64,000 nt of DNA from Actibacterium lipolyticum (lineage in GTDB: Bacteria > Pseudomonadota > Alphaproteobacteria > Rhodobacterales > Rhodobacteraceae): contig NZ_FXYE01000002.1 of assembly GCF_900184935.1 (NCBI RefSeq), positions 248,001-312,000 on the forward strand. Direction: 5' to 3'. Within the stretch, counting starts at the first letter, position 1; each line of letters begins with the position of its first letter. The position numbers and the translations under genes were made by a program. Under the pieces are notes generated by a model. The model worked only from the letters and a program-made list of their open reading frames with translations. It made no database searches and was not told the origin of the DNA. Shown here piece by piece: positions 35,634 through 44,323 of the stretch.

Positions 35634-35657
35634 GTCTTGCCAATCAGCCTATGTCGT

Positions 35658-35684
35658 AAAAGCCGCCCTTCGGGGCGGCTTTTT
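35658..35684 (+). terminator. Intrinsic terminator of the second GAPDH gene
   Basis: AAAAGCCGCCC and GGGCGGCTTTT around a TTCG tetraloop, ending in five T. The stem is perfect. Confidence 0.93.
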
Positions 35685-35796
35685 CCTTTTGACCACACTG
35701 CGCAACAATCCAAGCAACAGGAACGCCTGATAATTGTGATTAAAGAAGGCCCCTGCTATTTGGCACCACCAGACAGAACAATCCAAGGCCAACCCC

Positions 35797-37761
35797 ATGT
35801 CGTCTTCTACCGTTTACAGAAAAGATATCGACGGCATGCGCGCCCTTGCGGTCAGCGTTATCGTGCTTTTCCACATGGGCGTGTCGCAACTTGCCGGTGG
35901 CTATGTCGGCGTGGATATTTTCTTTGTCATCAGCGGCTTTCTTATTACCGGGCTGGTCCTGAAAGACATCCGCGCGCAAAAGTTCAGCTTCGCGACATTC
36001 TACATGCGTCGGCTGCGACGTCTGGCGCCGAGTTTGCTGGTGGTCCTTATGGGAACGCTTGCGGCGGGGTATCTTTTCTTTTCCCCTGACCAGTTCGAAA
36101 GGCTGGGCCGTTCCACCGTTGCGGCCGTGTTTTCCGTTTCCAATATCTTTTTCTGGACCGAAGCCGGGTATTTCGACGAAGTCGCGATCAACAAGCCGCT
36201 GCTTCATCTGTGGTCACTCGCCGTAGAAGAGCAATTCTATCTCGTTTGGCCGCTTCTTCTTCTCGGGCTGTCCAGACTGAAGAAAACAGCATCTATCGTC
36301 TTTGCGACGGTTGCGTTGGGCGTCATCAGCGTACTTGCCGGCGAAGTGATGCTTTCGCGTGATCCTTCTGCCGCGTTCTTTCTGACGCCGTTTCGGATTG
36401 CTGAATTTGCACTTGGTGCCGTGCTTGCCCTGCGCGGCGGCTTCGAGGCGCAATCGCGGACTTTACGCAATTCAGCCTCTGTTCTGGGGGCCGTATTGAT
36501 CATCGTCAGCGTTCTGGCGCTTGATGAAAGCAGCCGCTTTCCCGGTGTCCTATCCTTGGTGCCCTGTATCGGTGCCGCCCTTATCATCGCCGCAGGCCCC
36601 GAGGCGGTCATCAATCGGGCGCTTAGCCTTTCGCCCATCCGCTATATCGGTCGGGCCAGTTATTCGATCTATCTTGCTCATTGGCCCATCCTTGTCTTTT
36701 ACGCGTACGAGGTCGGCTACCCCGACAGCGCGATCCAGATCGCTGGCCTTTGCATCGCTGCCTTTGCCACGGGTGCATTTCTTTATCACGCGGTCGAAAC
36801 CCCATTCCGGCTGCGCGATGGTGCGGGGTACCGCGTTTCGGGCCCGACACTGCGCTGGATGAGCATTTCCACCGTCATCACAACGCTTGTCGCTTGTGGC
36901 ATTGTCATCGACCAAAAGGGAATCCCTTCACGTCTGCCGAAACAGATGCAGGCGCTTTTCGAAGCCGTCGAAGATGGAAAAGACGCCCGCAAACTGGCGA
37001 TCCGTCAAACCACCTGCCATTTCTCAAGCAAATCGAAAGCTGTGTATGACAAGCTTTTTGACGAATGTTTGCCCAAGGACCGCAGTGATATGATTGTGGT
37101 CTTGGGCGACAGCCACGCGGCCGACCTTTACGCTGCGCTAAGCAGAAATTTTGCGGACCGCAATGTCGTTCAACTTACTGGCGCGGGCTGCGCCATGACG
37201 CGCACTGGCCCGATCAGGAAAACATGCGCGGATTGGCACGGCGAGATGTTGGCCTGGATCGAAGACAATCGTCAGAATATCGACGCGGTTCTGTATACCC
37301 AACGCGGCGCGCATCTCCTTTTCGGAGATCCCGAGCTTGAAGAAAAGCTAACGATCGACGACACCGCGCCACGCCGGATTCGCAGCACCCTTGAAACGAT
37401 CAGCCAGTCTGGCATGCCTGTCTGGTTTGTCGGTCCCCGCCCCGAGTTTCACCCCAAGATTGATGTTATCTTGGCACGCAGTCGGTCGATGAACAAATTT
37501 CACGATGAAATGGGTGCGATTGACCTGACGGTCTATGGGGCGCTAGATCAAATGCTTCAGGACGAATTCGCGGGAAGCCCCGTCAATTATATCTCATCAT
37601 ACGATGCGATATGCGAAGACGGCCGTTGCGATTACACCTATGGGGACAACCTGCCCATTTTCGTGGATTACGCACATTGGGCACTGAAAGGTGGTGCCTA
37701 TGTGGTGCAACAGCTGGGCCGAGACTTCCCAGAATTCCAAGCACTTATGACAGACAAATAA
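35797..37761 (+). CDS. Membrane acyltransferase (OafA/YrhL type) with C-terminal SGNH domain
   Basis: A 654-residue two-domain protein. Residues about 1-370 are a ten-helix acyltransferase 3 domain, with RKDIDGMRALAVSVIVLFH, GGYVGVDIFFVISGFLIT and LWSLAVEEQFYLVWPLLLL. Residues about 400-654 are a periplasmic SGNH hydrolase domain with the Ser block VVLGDSHAADLYAAL and the Asp-His block FVDYAHWALKGGAYVV. Such proteins O-acetylate surface polysaccharide or lipopolysaccharide. No glycan genes are near, so the target is open. The predicted start has only a weak Shine-Dalgarno sequence. Confidence 0.9.
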   Translation: MSSSTVYRKDIDGMRALAVSVIVLFHMGVSQLAGGYVGVDIFFVISGFLITGLVLKDIRAQKFSFATFYMRRLRRLAPSLLVVLMGTLAAGYLFFSPDQFERLGRSTVAAVFSVSNIFFWTEAGYFDEVAINKPLLHLWSLAVEEQFYLVWPLLLLGLSRLKKTASIVFATVALGVISVLAGEVMLSRDPSAAFFLTPFRIAEFALGAVLALRGGFEAQSRTLRNSASVLGAVLIIVSVLALDESSRFPGVLSLVPCIGAALIIAAGPEAVINRALSLSPIRYIGRASYSIYLAHWPILVFYAYEVGYPDSAIQIAGLCIAAFATGAFLYHAVETPFRLRDGAGYRVSGPTLRWMSISTVITTLVACGIVIDQKGIPSRLPKQMQALFEAVEDGKDARKLAIRQTTCHFSSKSKAVYDKLFDECLPKDRSDMIVVLGDSHAADLYAALSRNFADRNVVQLTGAGCAMTRTGPIRKTCADWHGEMLAWIEDNRQNIDAVLYTQRGAHLLFGDPELEEKLTIDDTAPRRIRSTLETISQSGMPVWFVGPRPEFHPKIDVILARSRSMNKFHDEMGAIDLTVYGALDQMLQDEFAGSPVNYISSYDAICEDGRCDYTYGDNLPIFVDYAHWALKGGAYVVQQLGRDFPEFQALMTDK

Positions 37762-37767
37762 AGTGCG

Positions 37768-38259
37768 CTATTGGAATTTCTTCCTCAGCTCTTCGTTCAC
37801 GGCGGGTGTCACGAACTGTGAAACGTCACCCCCAAGGCGGGCGATTTCCTTGACCAGCTTTGACGCAATCGCCTGACGGCGCGCATCGGCCATCAAAAAG
37901 ACGGTCTCAACACTTGCATCAAGTGCGCGGTTCATTCCGACCATCTGGAATTCATACTCAAAATCCGCCACGGCGCGCAGGCCGCGAATGATAACCCCCG
38001 CGCCGACATCATGGGCGCAGTCAATGAGCAGATTTTCAAAGGGATGGACGACAAATTCCGGGCCGCCGGGAACCGCGTGTTTGGCGCATTCCGCTTCGAC
38101 CATGGCGACACGTTCTTCCAGACTGAACAGTGGCCCCTTATCGCGGTTGATCGCGACGCCAATCACCAGCCTATCGACCAGCTTTGACGCCCGCTGAATA
38201 ATATCCATGTGACCCAGTGTGACCGGGTCGAAGGTGCCGGGATAAAGTCCGATACGCAT
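37768..38259 (-). CDS. coaD: Pantetheine-phosphate adenylyltransferase
   Basis: A 163-residue nucleotidyltransferase for the fourth step of coenzyme A synthesis. The N-terminal MRIGLYPGTFDPVTLGHMDI has the T/HxGH nucleotide motif, GVAINRDKGPLFSLEERVAM follows, and the C-terminal ISSSLVK-type segment reads AIASKLVKEIARLGGDVSQ. The length is standard. It converges on the acyltransferase gene, with only six bases between stops. Confidence 0.95.
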   Translation of the reverse strand: MRIGLYPGTFDPVTLGHMDIIQRASKLVDRLVIGVAINRDKGPLFSLEERVAMVEAECAKHAVPGGPEFVVHPFENLLIDCAHDVGAGVIIRGLRAVADFEYEFQMVGMNRALDASVETVFLMADARRQAIASKLVKEIARLGGDVSQFVTPAVNEELRKKFQ

Positions 38260-38328
38260 GAATGTCCCCCTTCATTCGTTTCCCGCACGCAACAATATTG
38301 CGCGCGGCAATGCAAGGGGGCGCAAGGT

Positions 38329-38763
38329 CTAGTGACCCATGATCATGCCTTCTAGCGCATCTTTTTCCATCGAAAGTTCCGCAAGGCGTGTTTTCACCAC
38401 GTCACCGATGGAAATAAGACCGACCATTTTCCCACCTTCCATGACCGGCATGTGGCGGAACCGACCGTCGGTCATTTTGCGCAAAACCTCGTCCGTGACG
38501 TCACTTGGTTGGCAGGTCACGATCTCTCGGGTCATCAGGTCATCGACCTTGTCAGCCATGCAAGATGGCCCGCGACGCCCAAGTTCCCGCACGATATCGC
38601 GTTCTGACAGAATTCCAGCAACCGTGGTTCCATCAGAAGACACCACAAGTGACCCTATTCGCCGCGTCGATAACAGTTCGGCCGCGTCGGCCACCGATGA
38701 CCCGGGGGCGATGGTGATAACTGGGCCTTCTGGCTTCGACTTCAGGATTTGTTGCACATGCAT
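38329..38763 (-). CDS. CBS-domain pair protein
   Basis: A 144-residue protein made of two CBS domains and nothing else. The first spans about residues 10-65 (SVADAAELLSTRRIGSLVV, then GILSERDIVREL) and the second about 75-130 (LMTREIVTCQPSDVTDEVL, then HMPVMEGGKMVGLISIGDVV). Stand-alone CBS pairs sense adenosine nucleotides or related ligands and modulate partner proteins; the partner is unknown. Its neighbours, coaD and a LysR gene, give no clear clue. Confidence 0.88.
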   Translation of the reverse strand: MHVQQILKSKPEGPVITIAPGSSVADAAELLSTRRIGSLVVSSDGTTVAGILSERDIVRELGRRGPSCMADKVDDLMTREIVTCQPSDVTDEVLRKMTDGRFRHMPVMEGGKMVGLISIGDVVKTRLAELSMEKDALEGMIMGH

Positions 38764-38821
38764 TCGTGTTGGTCCTCCCTGAAAAATACTCCTTCAGCGT
38801 CCACCCAACTGCGACAACCTG

Positions 38822-39718
38822 TCAACCCATCCCTTCGAGTCGGGTCACTTCCCGCTTAATTCCCTCTGAAAGTTCAGCTGCGAAACGGTTCAAACGCTCT
38901 ACTTTCCGGTCGTCCGAATGGCGGATCAGGTAAAAACTACGGGTCAGTGAAAACGACTCAGTCAGGATTTTCCGCAAGCCCGGCGCGAAAGGCAGCGCAA
39001 AATCATGCACGATGCCAACCCCTGCCCCGTGGCGCAAAAAGTTAAGCTGCACAGAGACCGAATTCGACGCAAGTTCCACATGTTCGGAACCGGTGGCCGA
39101 TAGATAGTCCAACTCTTTGTCGAAGATCATGTCGGGAATATAGCCAACCAACCTGCGATCCTTTAGCGCCGCCAAATCCTTTATCGGGCCATGGCTTTCT
39201 AGGTATTCTTGGGCTGCGGCAAGGTGAAGTTTATAGTCAGAAATCTTCTGCACGGTCAGACGCCCGGTATCGGGTGGGCTGACAACCACCGCCATATCCG
39301 CCTCGCGCCGGCTCAGGTTCACCACACGGGGCTGGGCGACCACCTGAACCTCTAGCCCGGGGTGGCGGTCGCAAATCTGGGCACAGACCTGTGGAAGCAA
39401 GAAATTGGCGCAGCCATCCGGCGCACCGATCCGGATGGATCCAGACAGCTGCCCCGGCGTGCCGCGCGTTTCTTCTGTGCCCATTGAAATGGCTTGCTCG
39501 GCCTGTTCGGCGCGCGTCAGAAGCCTCTCTCCTTCGGGGCTCAACGCGTATCCTTGTTGGGACTTCGCGAACAGGGTCGCGCCCAGCCCCTCCTCCAACC
39601 GTTGAATGCGACGCCCAACGGTGGCAGGGTCAAGTTTCAGCGATTTACCTGCCCCGCTTAGGCTTTCAGCCCGCGCCACGGCAAGAAAAACCCGCATATC
39701 GTCCCAGTTCGACCCCAC
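38822..39718 (-). CDS. LysR family transcriptional regulator
   Basis: A 298-residue regulator that starts with GTG. The N-terminal DNA-binding domain reads NWDDMRVFLAVARAESLSGA, then LDPATVGRRIQRLEEGLGA; the effector domain begins SGSIRIGAPDGCANFLLPQ. The DPATVGRRI recognition helix places it in the subgroup near LrhA/AaeR-like proteins in Rhodobacteraceae. It diverges from mmsA across 102 bases and is a likely regulator of it. Confidence 0.85.
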   Translation of the reverse strand: MGSNWDDMRVFLAVARAESLSGAGKSLKLDPATVGRRIQRLEEGLGATLFAKSQQGYALSPEGERLLTRAEQAEQAISMGTEETRGTPGQLSGSIRIGAPDGCANFLLPQVCAQICDRHPGLEVQVVAQPRVVNLSRREADMAVVVSPPDTGRLTVQKISDYKLHLAAAQEYLESHGPIKDLAALKDRRLVGYIPDMIFDKELDYLSATGSEHVELASNSVSVQLNFLRHGAGVGIVHDFALPFAPGLRKILTESFSLTRSFYLIRHSDDRKVERLNRFAAELSEGIKREVTRLEGMG

Positions 39719-39738
39719 AATCGTACACCCATTTTTGC

Positions 39739-39748
39739 AAAACGTTTT
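39739..39748. promoter_or_regulatory. AAAACGTTTT palindrome between LysR and mmsA
   Basis: A ten-base perfect palindrome within T- and A-rich flanks in the 102-base divergent region. TTTTGCA and its mirror AAAATGCA also occur on either side. It is a candidate operator of the divergent LysR gene. Confidence 0.35.
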
Positions 39749-39820
39749 TTCGAAACTGCCTCTTTAGCGGGGAAAAATGCAAGACTATTCTAACGCCAAC
39801 TGACTTTAAGGGAGGACTCC

Positions 39821-41320
39821 ATGGAAGAGCTTAGCCATTTCATTAACGGCCAGATGGTCAAAGGCACCTCTGGCCGATTTGCCGATGTGTTCAACCCCGC
39901 CACCGGCGAGGTTCAGGCCCGCGTGCCGCTTGCCAGCAAAGAAGAACTAGACGCCGCCGTTGCCGCCGCCGCCGAAGCGCAGCCAGCTTGGGGCGCCACA
40001 AACCCACAGCGCCGTGCACGTGTGATGATGGAATTCGTCCGCCTGCTGAACCGCGACATGGAAAAGCTGGCCGAGGCGCTTAGCCGCGAACACGGCAAGA
40101 CGATTCCAGACGCTAAAGGCGACGTTCAGCGCGGGCTGGAAGTGATCGAATATTGCATCGGTGCGCCGCAGCTTTTGAAAGGTGAATTCACCGACAGCGC
40201 CGGCCCCGGCATCGACATGTATTCCATGCGCCAGCCGTTGGGTGTGGTTGCGGGCATCACTCCGTTCAACTTCCCAGCAATGATCCCGCTGTGGAAAATG
40301 GGCCCCGCCCTTGCCTGTGGTAACGCGTTTATCCTGAAGCCATCCGAACGCGACCCATCGGTTCCGCTGATGCTGGCCGAACTGATGAAAGAGGCCGGTC
40401 TGCCCGACGGCGTCCTTCAAGTGGTGAATGGCGATAAAGAATCCGTCGACGCCATACTGGACAATGAAACCGTGCAGGCGGTTGGCTTTGTCGGCTCTAC
40501 CCCGATCGCGCAGTATATCTATTCGCGCGGCTGTGCGAACGGCAAACGCGTTCAGTGTTTTGGTGGTGCTAAGAACCACATGATCATCATGCCAGACGCC
40601 GACATGGACCAGGCCGCTGACGCGCTGGTCGGTGCCGGTTACGGTGCCGCTGGTGAACGCTGCATGGCGATTTCGGTTGCCGTTCCGGTTGGCGAAGAAA
40701 CAGCGGATCGTCTGATCGAAAAGCTGGTGCCGCGCATCGAAAAACTGAAGGTCGGCCCTTATACCGCTGGCAATGACGTGGACTATGGCCCGGTTGTGAC
40801 TGCAGCCGCCAAACAAAACATCCTTGGTCTGGTTCAGTCTGGCATCGATCAGGGTGCTGAACTGGTTGTGGATGGCCGCGACTTTAGCCTTCAGGGATAC
40901 GAAGACGGTTTCTTTGTTGGCCCGCACCTGTTTGACCGCGTGACCACCGACATGGACATCTACAAGAAAGAGATCTTCGGCCCTGTCCTGTCCCAAGTCC
41001 GCGCCCAAACCTATGAAGAAGCGTTGGGCCACGCGATGGACCACGAATACGGCAACGGCACCGCGATCTTCACCCGCGATGGCGACACCGCGCGTGACTT
41101 TGCCAGCCGCATCAACATCGGCATGGTCGGTATCAACGTACCGATCCCTGTACCGCTGGCCTATCACACCTTTGGCGGCTGGAAGAAATCCGGCTTTGGC
41201 GATCTGAACCAGCACGGCCCGGATGCGTTCCGTTTCTATACACGCACCAAAACAGTCACATCGCGCTGGCCATCGGGCATCAAAGAAGGCGGCGAGTTCA
41301 ACTTCAAACAGATGGACTAA
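39821..41320 (+). CDS. mmsA: CoA-acylating methylmalonate-semialdehyde dehydrogenase
   Basis: A 499-residue aldehyde dehydrogenase for the last step of valine catabolism, giving propionyl-CoA. The catalytic Cys is in GAAGERCMAISVAVPVG; other marks are GITPFNFPAMIPLWKMGPAL and FKKEIFGP-type IYKKEIFGPVLSQV. The ERCMA context, instead of the GQxC of ordinary aldehyde dehydrogenases, is specific for this CoA-dependent type. AGGGAGGA precedes the ATG. The remaining valine genes lie 3 kb downstream. Confidence 0.95.
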   Translation: MEELSHFINGQMVKGTSGRFADVFNPATGEVQARVPLASKEELDAAVAAAAEAQPAWGATNPQRRARVMMEFVRLLNRDMEKLAEALSREHGKTIPDAKGDVQRGLEVIEYCIGAPQLLKGEFTDSAGPGIDMYSMRQPLGVVAGITPFNFPAMIPLWKMGPALACGNAFILKPSERDPSVPLMLAELMKEAGLPDGVLQVVNGDKESVDAILDNETVQAVGFVGSTPIAQYIYSRGCANGKRVQCFGGAKNHMIIMPDADMDQAADALVGAGYGAAGERCMAISVAVPVGEETADRLIEKLVPRIEKLKVGPYTAGNDVDYGPVVTAAAKQNILGLVQSGIDQGAELVVDGRDFSLQGYEDGFFVGPHLFDRVTTDMDIYKKEIFGPVLSQVRAQTYEEALGHAMDHEYGNGTAIFTRDGDTARDFASRINIGMVGINVPIPVPLAYHTFGGWKKSGFGDLNQHGPDAFRFYTRTKTVTSRWPSGIKEGGEFNFKQMD

Positions 41321-41347
41321 CGCTAAACCATTGGCGTTAAACGGATC

Positions 41348-41373
41348 GGGGCGGCCTTCGGGTCGCCCTTTTT
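41348..41373 (+). terminator. Intrinsic terminator of mmsA
   Basis: GGGCGGCC and GGTCGCCC pair over eight positions (one G-T) around TTCG, followed by five T. It separates mmsA from the next gene. Confidence 0.85.
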
Positions 41374-41597
41374 CGTGAAGACGCGCCGCCACATTCCTGC
41401 CACATAGTTTCCCAATCTGAAACATACGCGCCCCAATGTTGCCTTATTTGGCATTGCGACGGAACACGCCTGCTGGTAAATCTGGGCTTGGGTGGGTGAA
41501 CTGCCCTGGCCAACACGGGCCGGGGCCGGTTTCACCACAAAACAGACTATTAACTTGCCGCTGCTTGCAACTGCGGCACATATTTTACGGGTGTGAA
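41374..41597. other. Leader region of the VPLPA-CTERM gene
   Basis: A 224-base stretch with no convincing ORF. It has several GC-rich short inverted repeats (for example GGCCAACACGGGCC) and no recognisable promoter boxes. The start codon context of the next gene is GTGTGAA with no strong Shine-Dalgarno sequence. Confidence 0.4.
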
Positions 41598-42299
41598 ATG
41601 GGTGCGTATTTTAAAACGCTATCGGCCGCTTGCGGCGCGATCGCAGGATTGGCAATCTCGTCTGCCTCGGCAGCGACAGTTTCTGAAACTTTTGACTTCA
41701 CAGCGGCCACAGGACACGAGGTAGGCACCTCGTTGAGCTTCACCGAAGGCGACCTTGGCCTGACAGTAAACGCAAGTTTCTATAACACCCCGACAGGTAC
41801 GATCGGTGAACCTTTGGTCGCGTCAAGCGATCTGTACGTTATCCGTCAGGAACACTACGGCATCTATGTTTCCTACCATGGCGACAATGACCACCGTATT
41901 GACGGTTACTATAACGAAGTCGCGCTTTTCGAATTCACCGAAGAAGTCACCATCACCAACATCACCTTCGGTAGCGTCGCCCATGGCAGCACCTTTGACA
42001 TGTTCGTCGGCAACGACGGCACGCTGGAATTTGCCGGTGACTATTCGGTCGCGCAATCGGTAAGCACCACAGTTAACGCAGAAGTCTTCGGTATTGGCGC
42101 ATCGGCCGACAACGTGCACTGCGTATCGTACAACCGTCACGGCCACTGTTCGCAGCTTGGTGGGTCTTACTCGGCCTTCAAAATCACCTCGTTGACCGTA
42201 AGCTACGAAGAGCTTGCACCGGTACCACTGCCAGCAGGCGCTGTGCTGTTGCTTGGTGGTTTGGGGCTGCTTGGGGCCGCACGCCGCCGCAAAGGCTAA
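41598..42299 (+). CDS. VPLPA-CTERM sorting domain-containing protein
   Basis: A 233-residue secreted protein. A signal peptide (YFKTLSAACGAIAGLAISSA) is followed by a beta-rich domain with many Asn, Thr and His residues (GIYVSYHGDNDHRIDGYYNE) and a Cys-containing segment (HCVSYNRHGHCSQLGGS). The C-terminus is a PEP-CTERM-like signal: PVPLPAGAVLLLGGLGLLGA and an Arg-rich end. This signal is recognised by a dedicated exosortase found in Roseobacter relatives. The central domain is not identified. Confidence 0.9.
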   Translation: MGAYFKTLSAACGAIAGLAISSASAATVSETFDFTAATGHEVGTSLSFTEGDLGLTVNASFYNTPTGTIGEPLVASSDLYVIRQEHYGIYVSYHGDNDHRIDGYYNEVALFEFTEEVTITNITFGSVAHGSTFDMFVGNDGTLEFAGDYSVAQSVSTTVNAEVFGIGASADNVHCVSYNRHGHCSQLGGSYSAFKITSLTVSYEELAPVPLPAGAVLLLGGLGLLGAARRRKG

Positions 42300-42325
42300 G
42301 ACGACACAGACCAACGAAAATTTAG

Positions 42326-42369
42326 CGCCGCGCCCAAGGGAATTGCCTTGTGGCGCGGCGTCTGCTTTT
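42326..42369 (+). terminator. Terminator of the VPLPA-CTERM gene
   Basis: CGCCGCGCCCAAGG and CCTTG-T-GGCGCGGCG pair over 14 positions with one bulged T and a six-base loop. Only TCTGCTTTT follows, so it is strong in stem but weak in tail. It ends 29 bases before the next coding region. Confidence 0.75.
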
Positions 42370-42397
42370 CTGGGGCTAGATCACCCGGAGAAGGGCC

Positions 42398-43531
42398 ATC
42401 GCATACACAGACCCAGCATTCACCATCGGTGTAGAGGAGGAATACCTTCTCGTTGACCTAGAAACCTGTGCCCTTGCCACCGCGCCCGAGGCACTGATGA
42501 CAGCCTGCACCAAGGAACTTGAAGGGCAGTTCAGCCCTGAGTTCCTGCAATGTCAGGTCGAGATCGGTACACAGGTTTGCCGCAACATCGATGAAGCCCG
42601 CGAAGATCTGCGCCGCCTGCGCCAGACAGTGGCACGTATCGCAGGGGATTTTGGTCTGGCCCCTATCGCGGCGTCCTGCCACCCGTTTTCGGATTGGAAA
42701 GATCAGCACCACACCGACAAAGAACGTTACAACGCGCTTAGCAAGGACTTGGCAGGCGTTGCCAGCCGCATGTTGATCTGCGGGATGCATGTGCATGTCG
42801 GCATCGAAGAAAAGGCAATGCGCATAAAGCTGATGAACCAGCTTTGCTATTTCCTGCCGCATCTTCTGGCGCTTTCGACATCATCGCCCTTTTGGCAAGG
42901 CGTCGATACCGGGCTGAATTCTTACCGGCTGACCGTGTTTGACAACCTGCCCCGCACCGGCCTTCCACCGCGCCCGGAAAGCTGGGGCGACTATCGGCTG
43001 ATGGTTGATACACTGATCGACTTGGGCCTAATCGAAGACAGCACCAAAATCTGGTGGGATTTGCGCCCATCCGCCCGGTTCCCAACGATCGAGTCGCGCA
43101 TTTGCGATGTGTCGCCCAACATCGAAGGAACGCTTTCGCTGGCCGCGCTTACGCAATGCCTGACCCGGATGCTGTACCGCCTGACGCGCAAAAACCAACA
43201 ATGGAGCGTCTATGACAGGTTTCTGCTGTCCGAAAACCGCTGGCGCGCGCAACGTTATGGCGTTTCCGAAGGGCTGATTGATTTTGGCGTGGGCGAAATC
43301 CGGCCAATGGCCGACCTGTTGGACGAAATCATCGGCCTTGTCGCCGAAGACGCAGAGGCGCTGAATTGCGTTGCCGAGGTGGAGGCCGCCCGTGATTTCA
43401 TCACCAATGGCACCAGTGCCGACCGCCAGCGCGCGGCCTTCAACCGCGCCGTTGCGGCAGGCCAAGATCGTGACGCCGCGCTGAAATCTGTGGTTCGCAT
43501 GCTGATTGACGAGTTTCAGATTGGCTTGTGA
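42398..43531 (+). CDS. Carboxylate-amine ligase (YbdK/GCS2 family) with an apparent ATC start codon
   Basis: The frame runs from 42398 to 43531 and encodes 377 residues of the glutamate-cysteine ligase 2 family. The N-terminal conserved block [16 protein letters not shown], needed for the metal and ATP site, is complete. [10 protein letters not shown] and [20 protein letters not shown] follow. No ATG, GTG or TTG exists upstream of the block after the stop at 42377; ATC at 42398 is preceded by GGAGAAGG with ideal spacing, exactly where related proteins have ATG. The first ATG (42497) would remove 33 residues including [11 protein letters not shown] sequence error or decay is the alternative. 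Confidence 0.75.
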   Translation: MAYTDPAFTIGVEEEYLLVDLETCALATAPEALMTACTKELEGQFSPEFLQCQVEIGTQVCRNIDEAREDLRRLRQTVARIAGDFGLAPIAASCHPFSDWKDQHHTDKERYNALSKDLAGVASRMLICGMHVHVGIEEKAMRIKLMNQLCYFLPHLLALSTSSPFWQGVDTGLNSYRLTVFDNLPRTGLPPRPESWGDYRLMVDTLIDLGLIEDSTKIWWDLRPSARFPTIESRICDVSPNIEGTLSLAALTQCLTRMLYRLTRKNQQWSVYDRFLLSENRWRAQRYGVSEGLIDFGVGEIRPMADLLDEIIGLVAEDAEALNCVAEVEAARDFITNGTSADRQRAAFNRAVAAGQDRDAALKSVVRMLIDEFQIGL

Positions 43532-43642
43532 CGATTCACTTTCCTGTGTATTCACGTTTATCAATCTGTTGAAAGCTGGACCAATCCCATTACCTCTGGC
43601 TAGTAACTTGTGAATAGAGTTTTCCGTAGGGATGCCATACCG

Positions 43643-44221
43643 ATGAGCAATATGAAGACCACCCGCCGCGGCTTTGTTGTTGGGCTGACCGCCCTCGCCG
43701 CGCCGACCATTCTGCGTGCGCAGGTGGCTGAGCCGGCCATCTATGCGCCAGCGGCGGCCAAGCACAACATATCCAGCTTCAAGATTCAGAACTGGCAGGA
43801 TCACTTTGAAACCTTGGGTGTCGCAACGATTGTGGCCGACACCGGGTCCCGCGCCCTGCACTATTGGAACGCAGATGGCACTGACTATCGGTTGTACCCA
43901 ACGTCGGTCCCCATGACCGAGGATCTGACCAAACGCGGCTATACCGAAGTGGTGCGCAAACGCGAAGCCCCCGATTGGACCCCGACCGCATCCATGCGCG
44001 AAAGCAATCCGGACCTTCCCGAATATATGCCCCCCGGCCCCGGCAACCCGCTTGGCACACATGCGCTGTACCTAAGTTGGCCTGCCTATCTGATCCACGG
44101 CACCCATGACACGCGCAAGATTGGGCGGCGGTCGTCGTCTGGCTGTATCGGCCTGTACAATGAAAAAATCGCCGAACTTTTCCCGCTGGTTCCGGTCGGC
44201 GCGCAGGTACGGCTTATCTAA
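43643..44221 (+). CDS. L,D-transpeptidase (YkuD domain), twin-arginine signal
   Basis: A 192-residue exported enzyme that forms 3-3 crosslinks in peptidoglycan or attaches outer-membrane protein to it. The signal is TTRRGFVVGLTALAAPTILR, with a twin arginine, so Tat export is possible. The YkuD domain has IHGTHDTRKIG and the nucleophile Cys in RRSSSGCIGLYNEKI. The ATG has AGGGATG upstream; ATG 43652 is also possible. It follows the carboxylate-amine ligase by 111 bases. Confidence 0.9.
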   Translation: MSNMKTTRRGFVVGLTALAAPTILRAQVAEPAIYAPAAAKHNISSFKIQNWQDHFETLGVATIVADTGSRALHYWNADGTDYRLYPTSVPMTEDLTKRGYTEVVRKREAPDWTPTASMRESNPDLPEYMPPGPGNPLGTHALYLSWPAYLIHGTHDTRKIGRRSSSGCIGLYNEKIAELFPLVPVGAQVRLI

Positions 44222-44323
44222 CGCCGCTCTTTCCGCTTGAACGCCTGTATCCGGCCTTGCAAACTTCCTGCAACAATCGGAAATTAAACAGGCGTTCAAT
44301 TCACGCGGTAAGGGAGGTGCCTC

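Noticed and set aside
39947-41425. 492-residue minus-strand frame across mmsA
   Set aside because: Antisense shadow of a strongly biased gene; no family resemblance, and it runs through the mmsA terminator.
43028-44062. 344-residue minus-strand frame over the ligase and transpeptidase genes
   Set aside because: Covers parts of two real genes and their gap in antisense; no motif.
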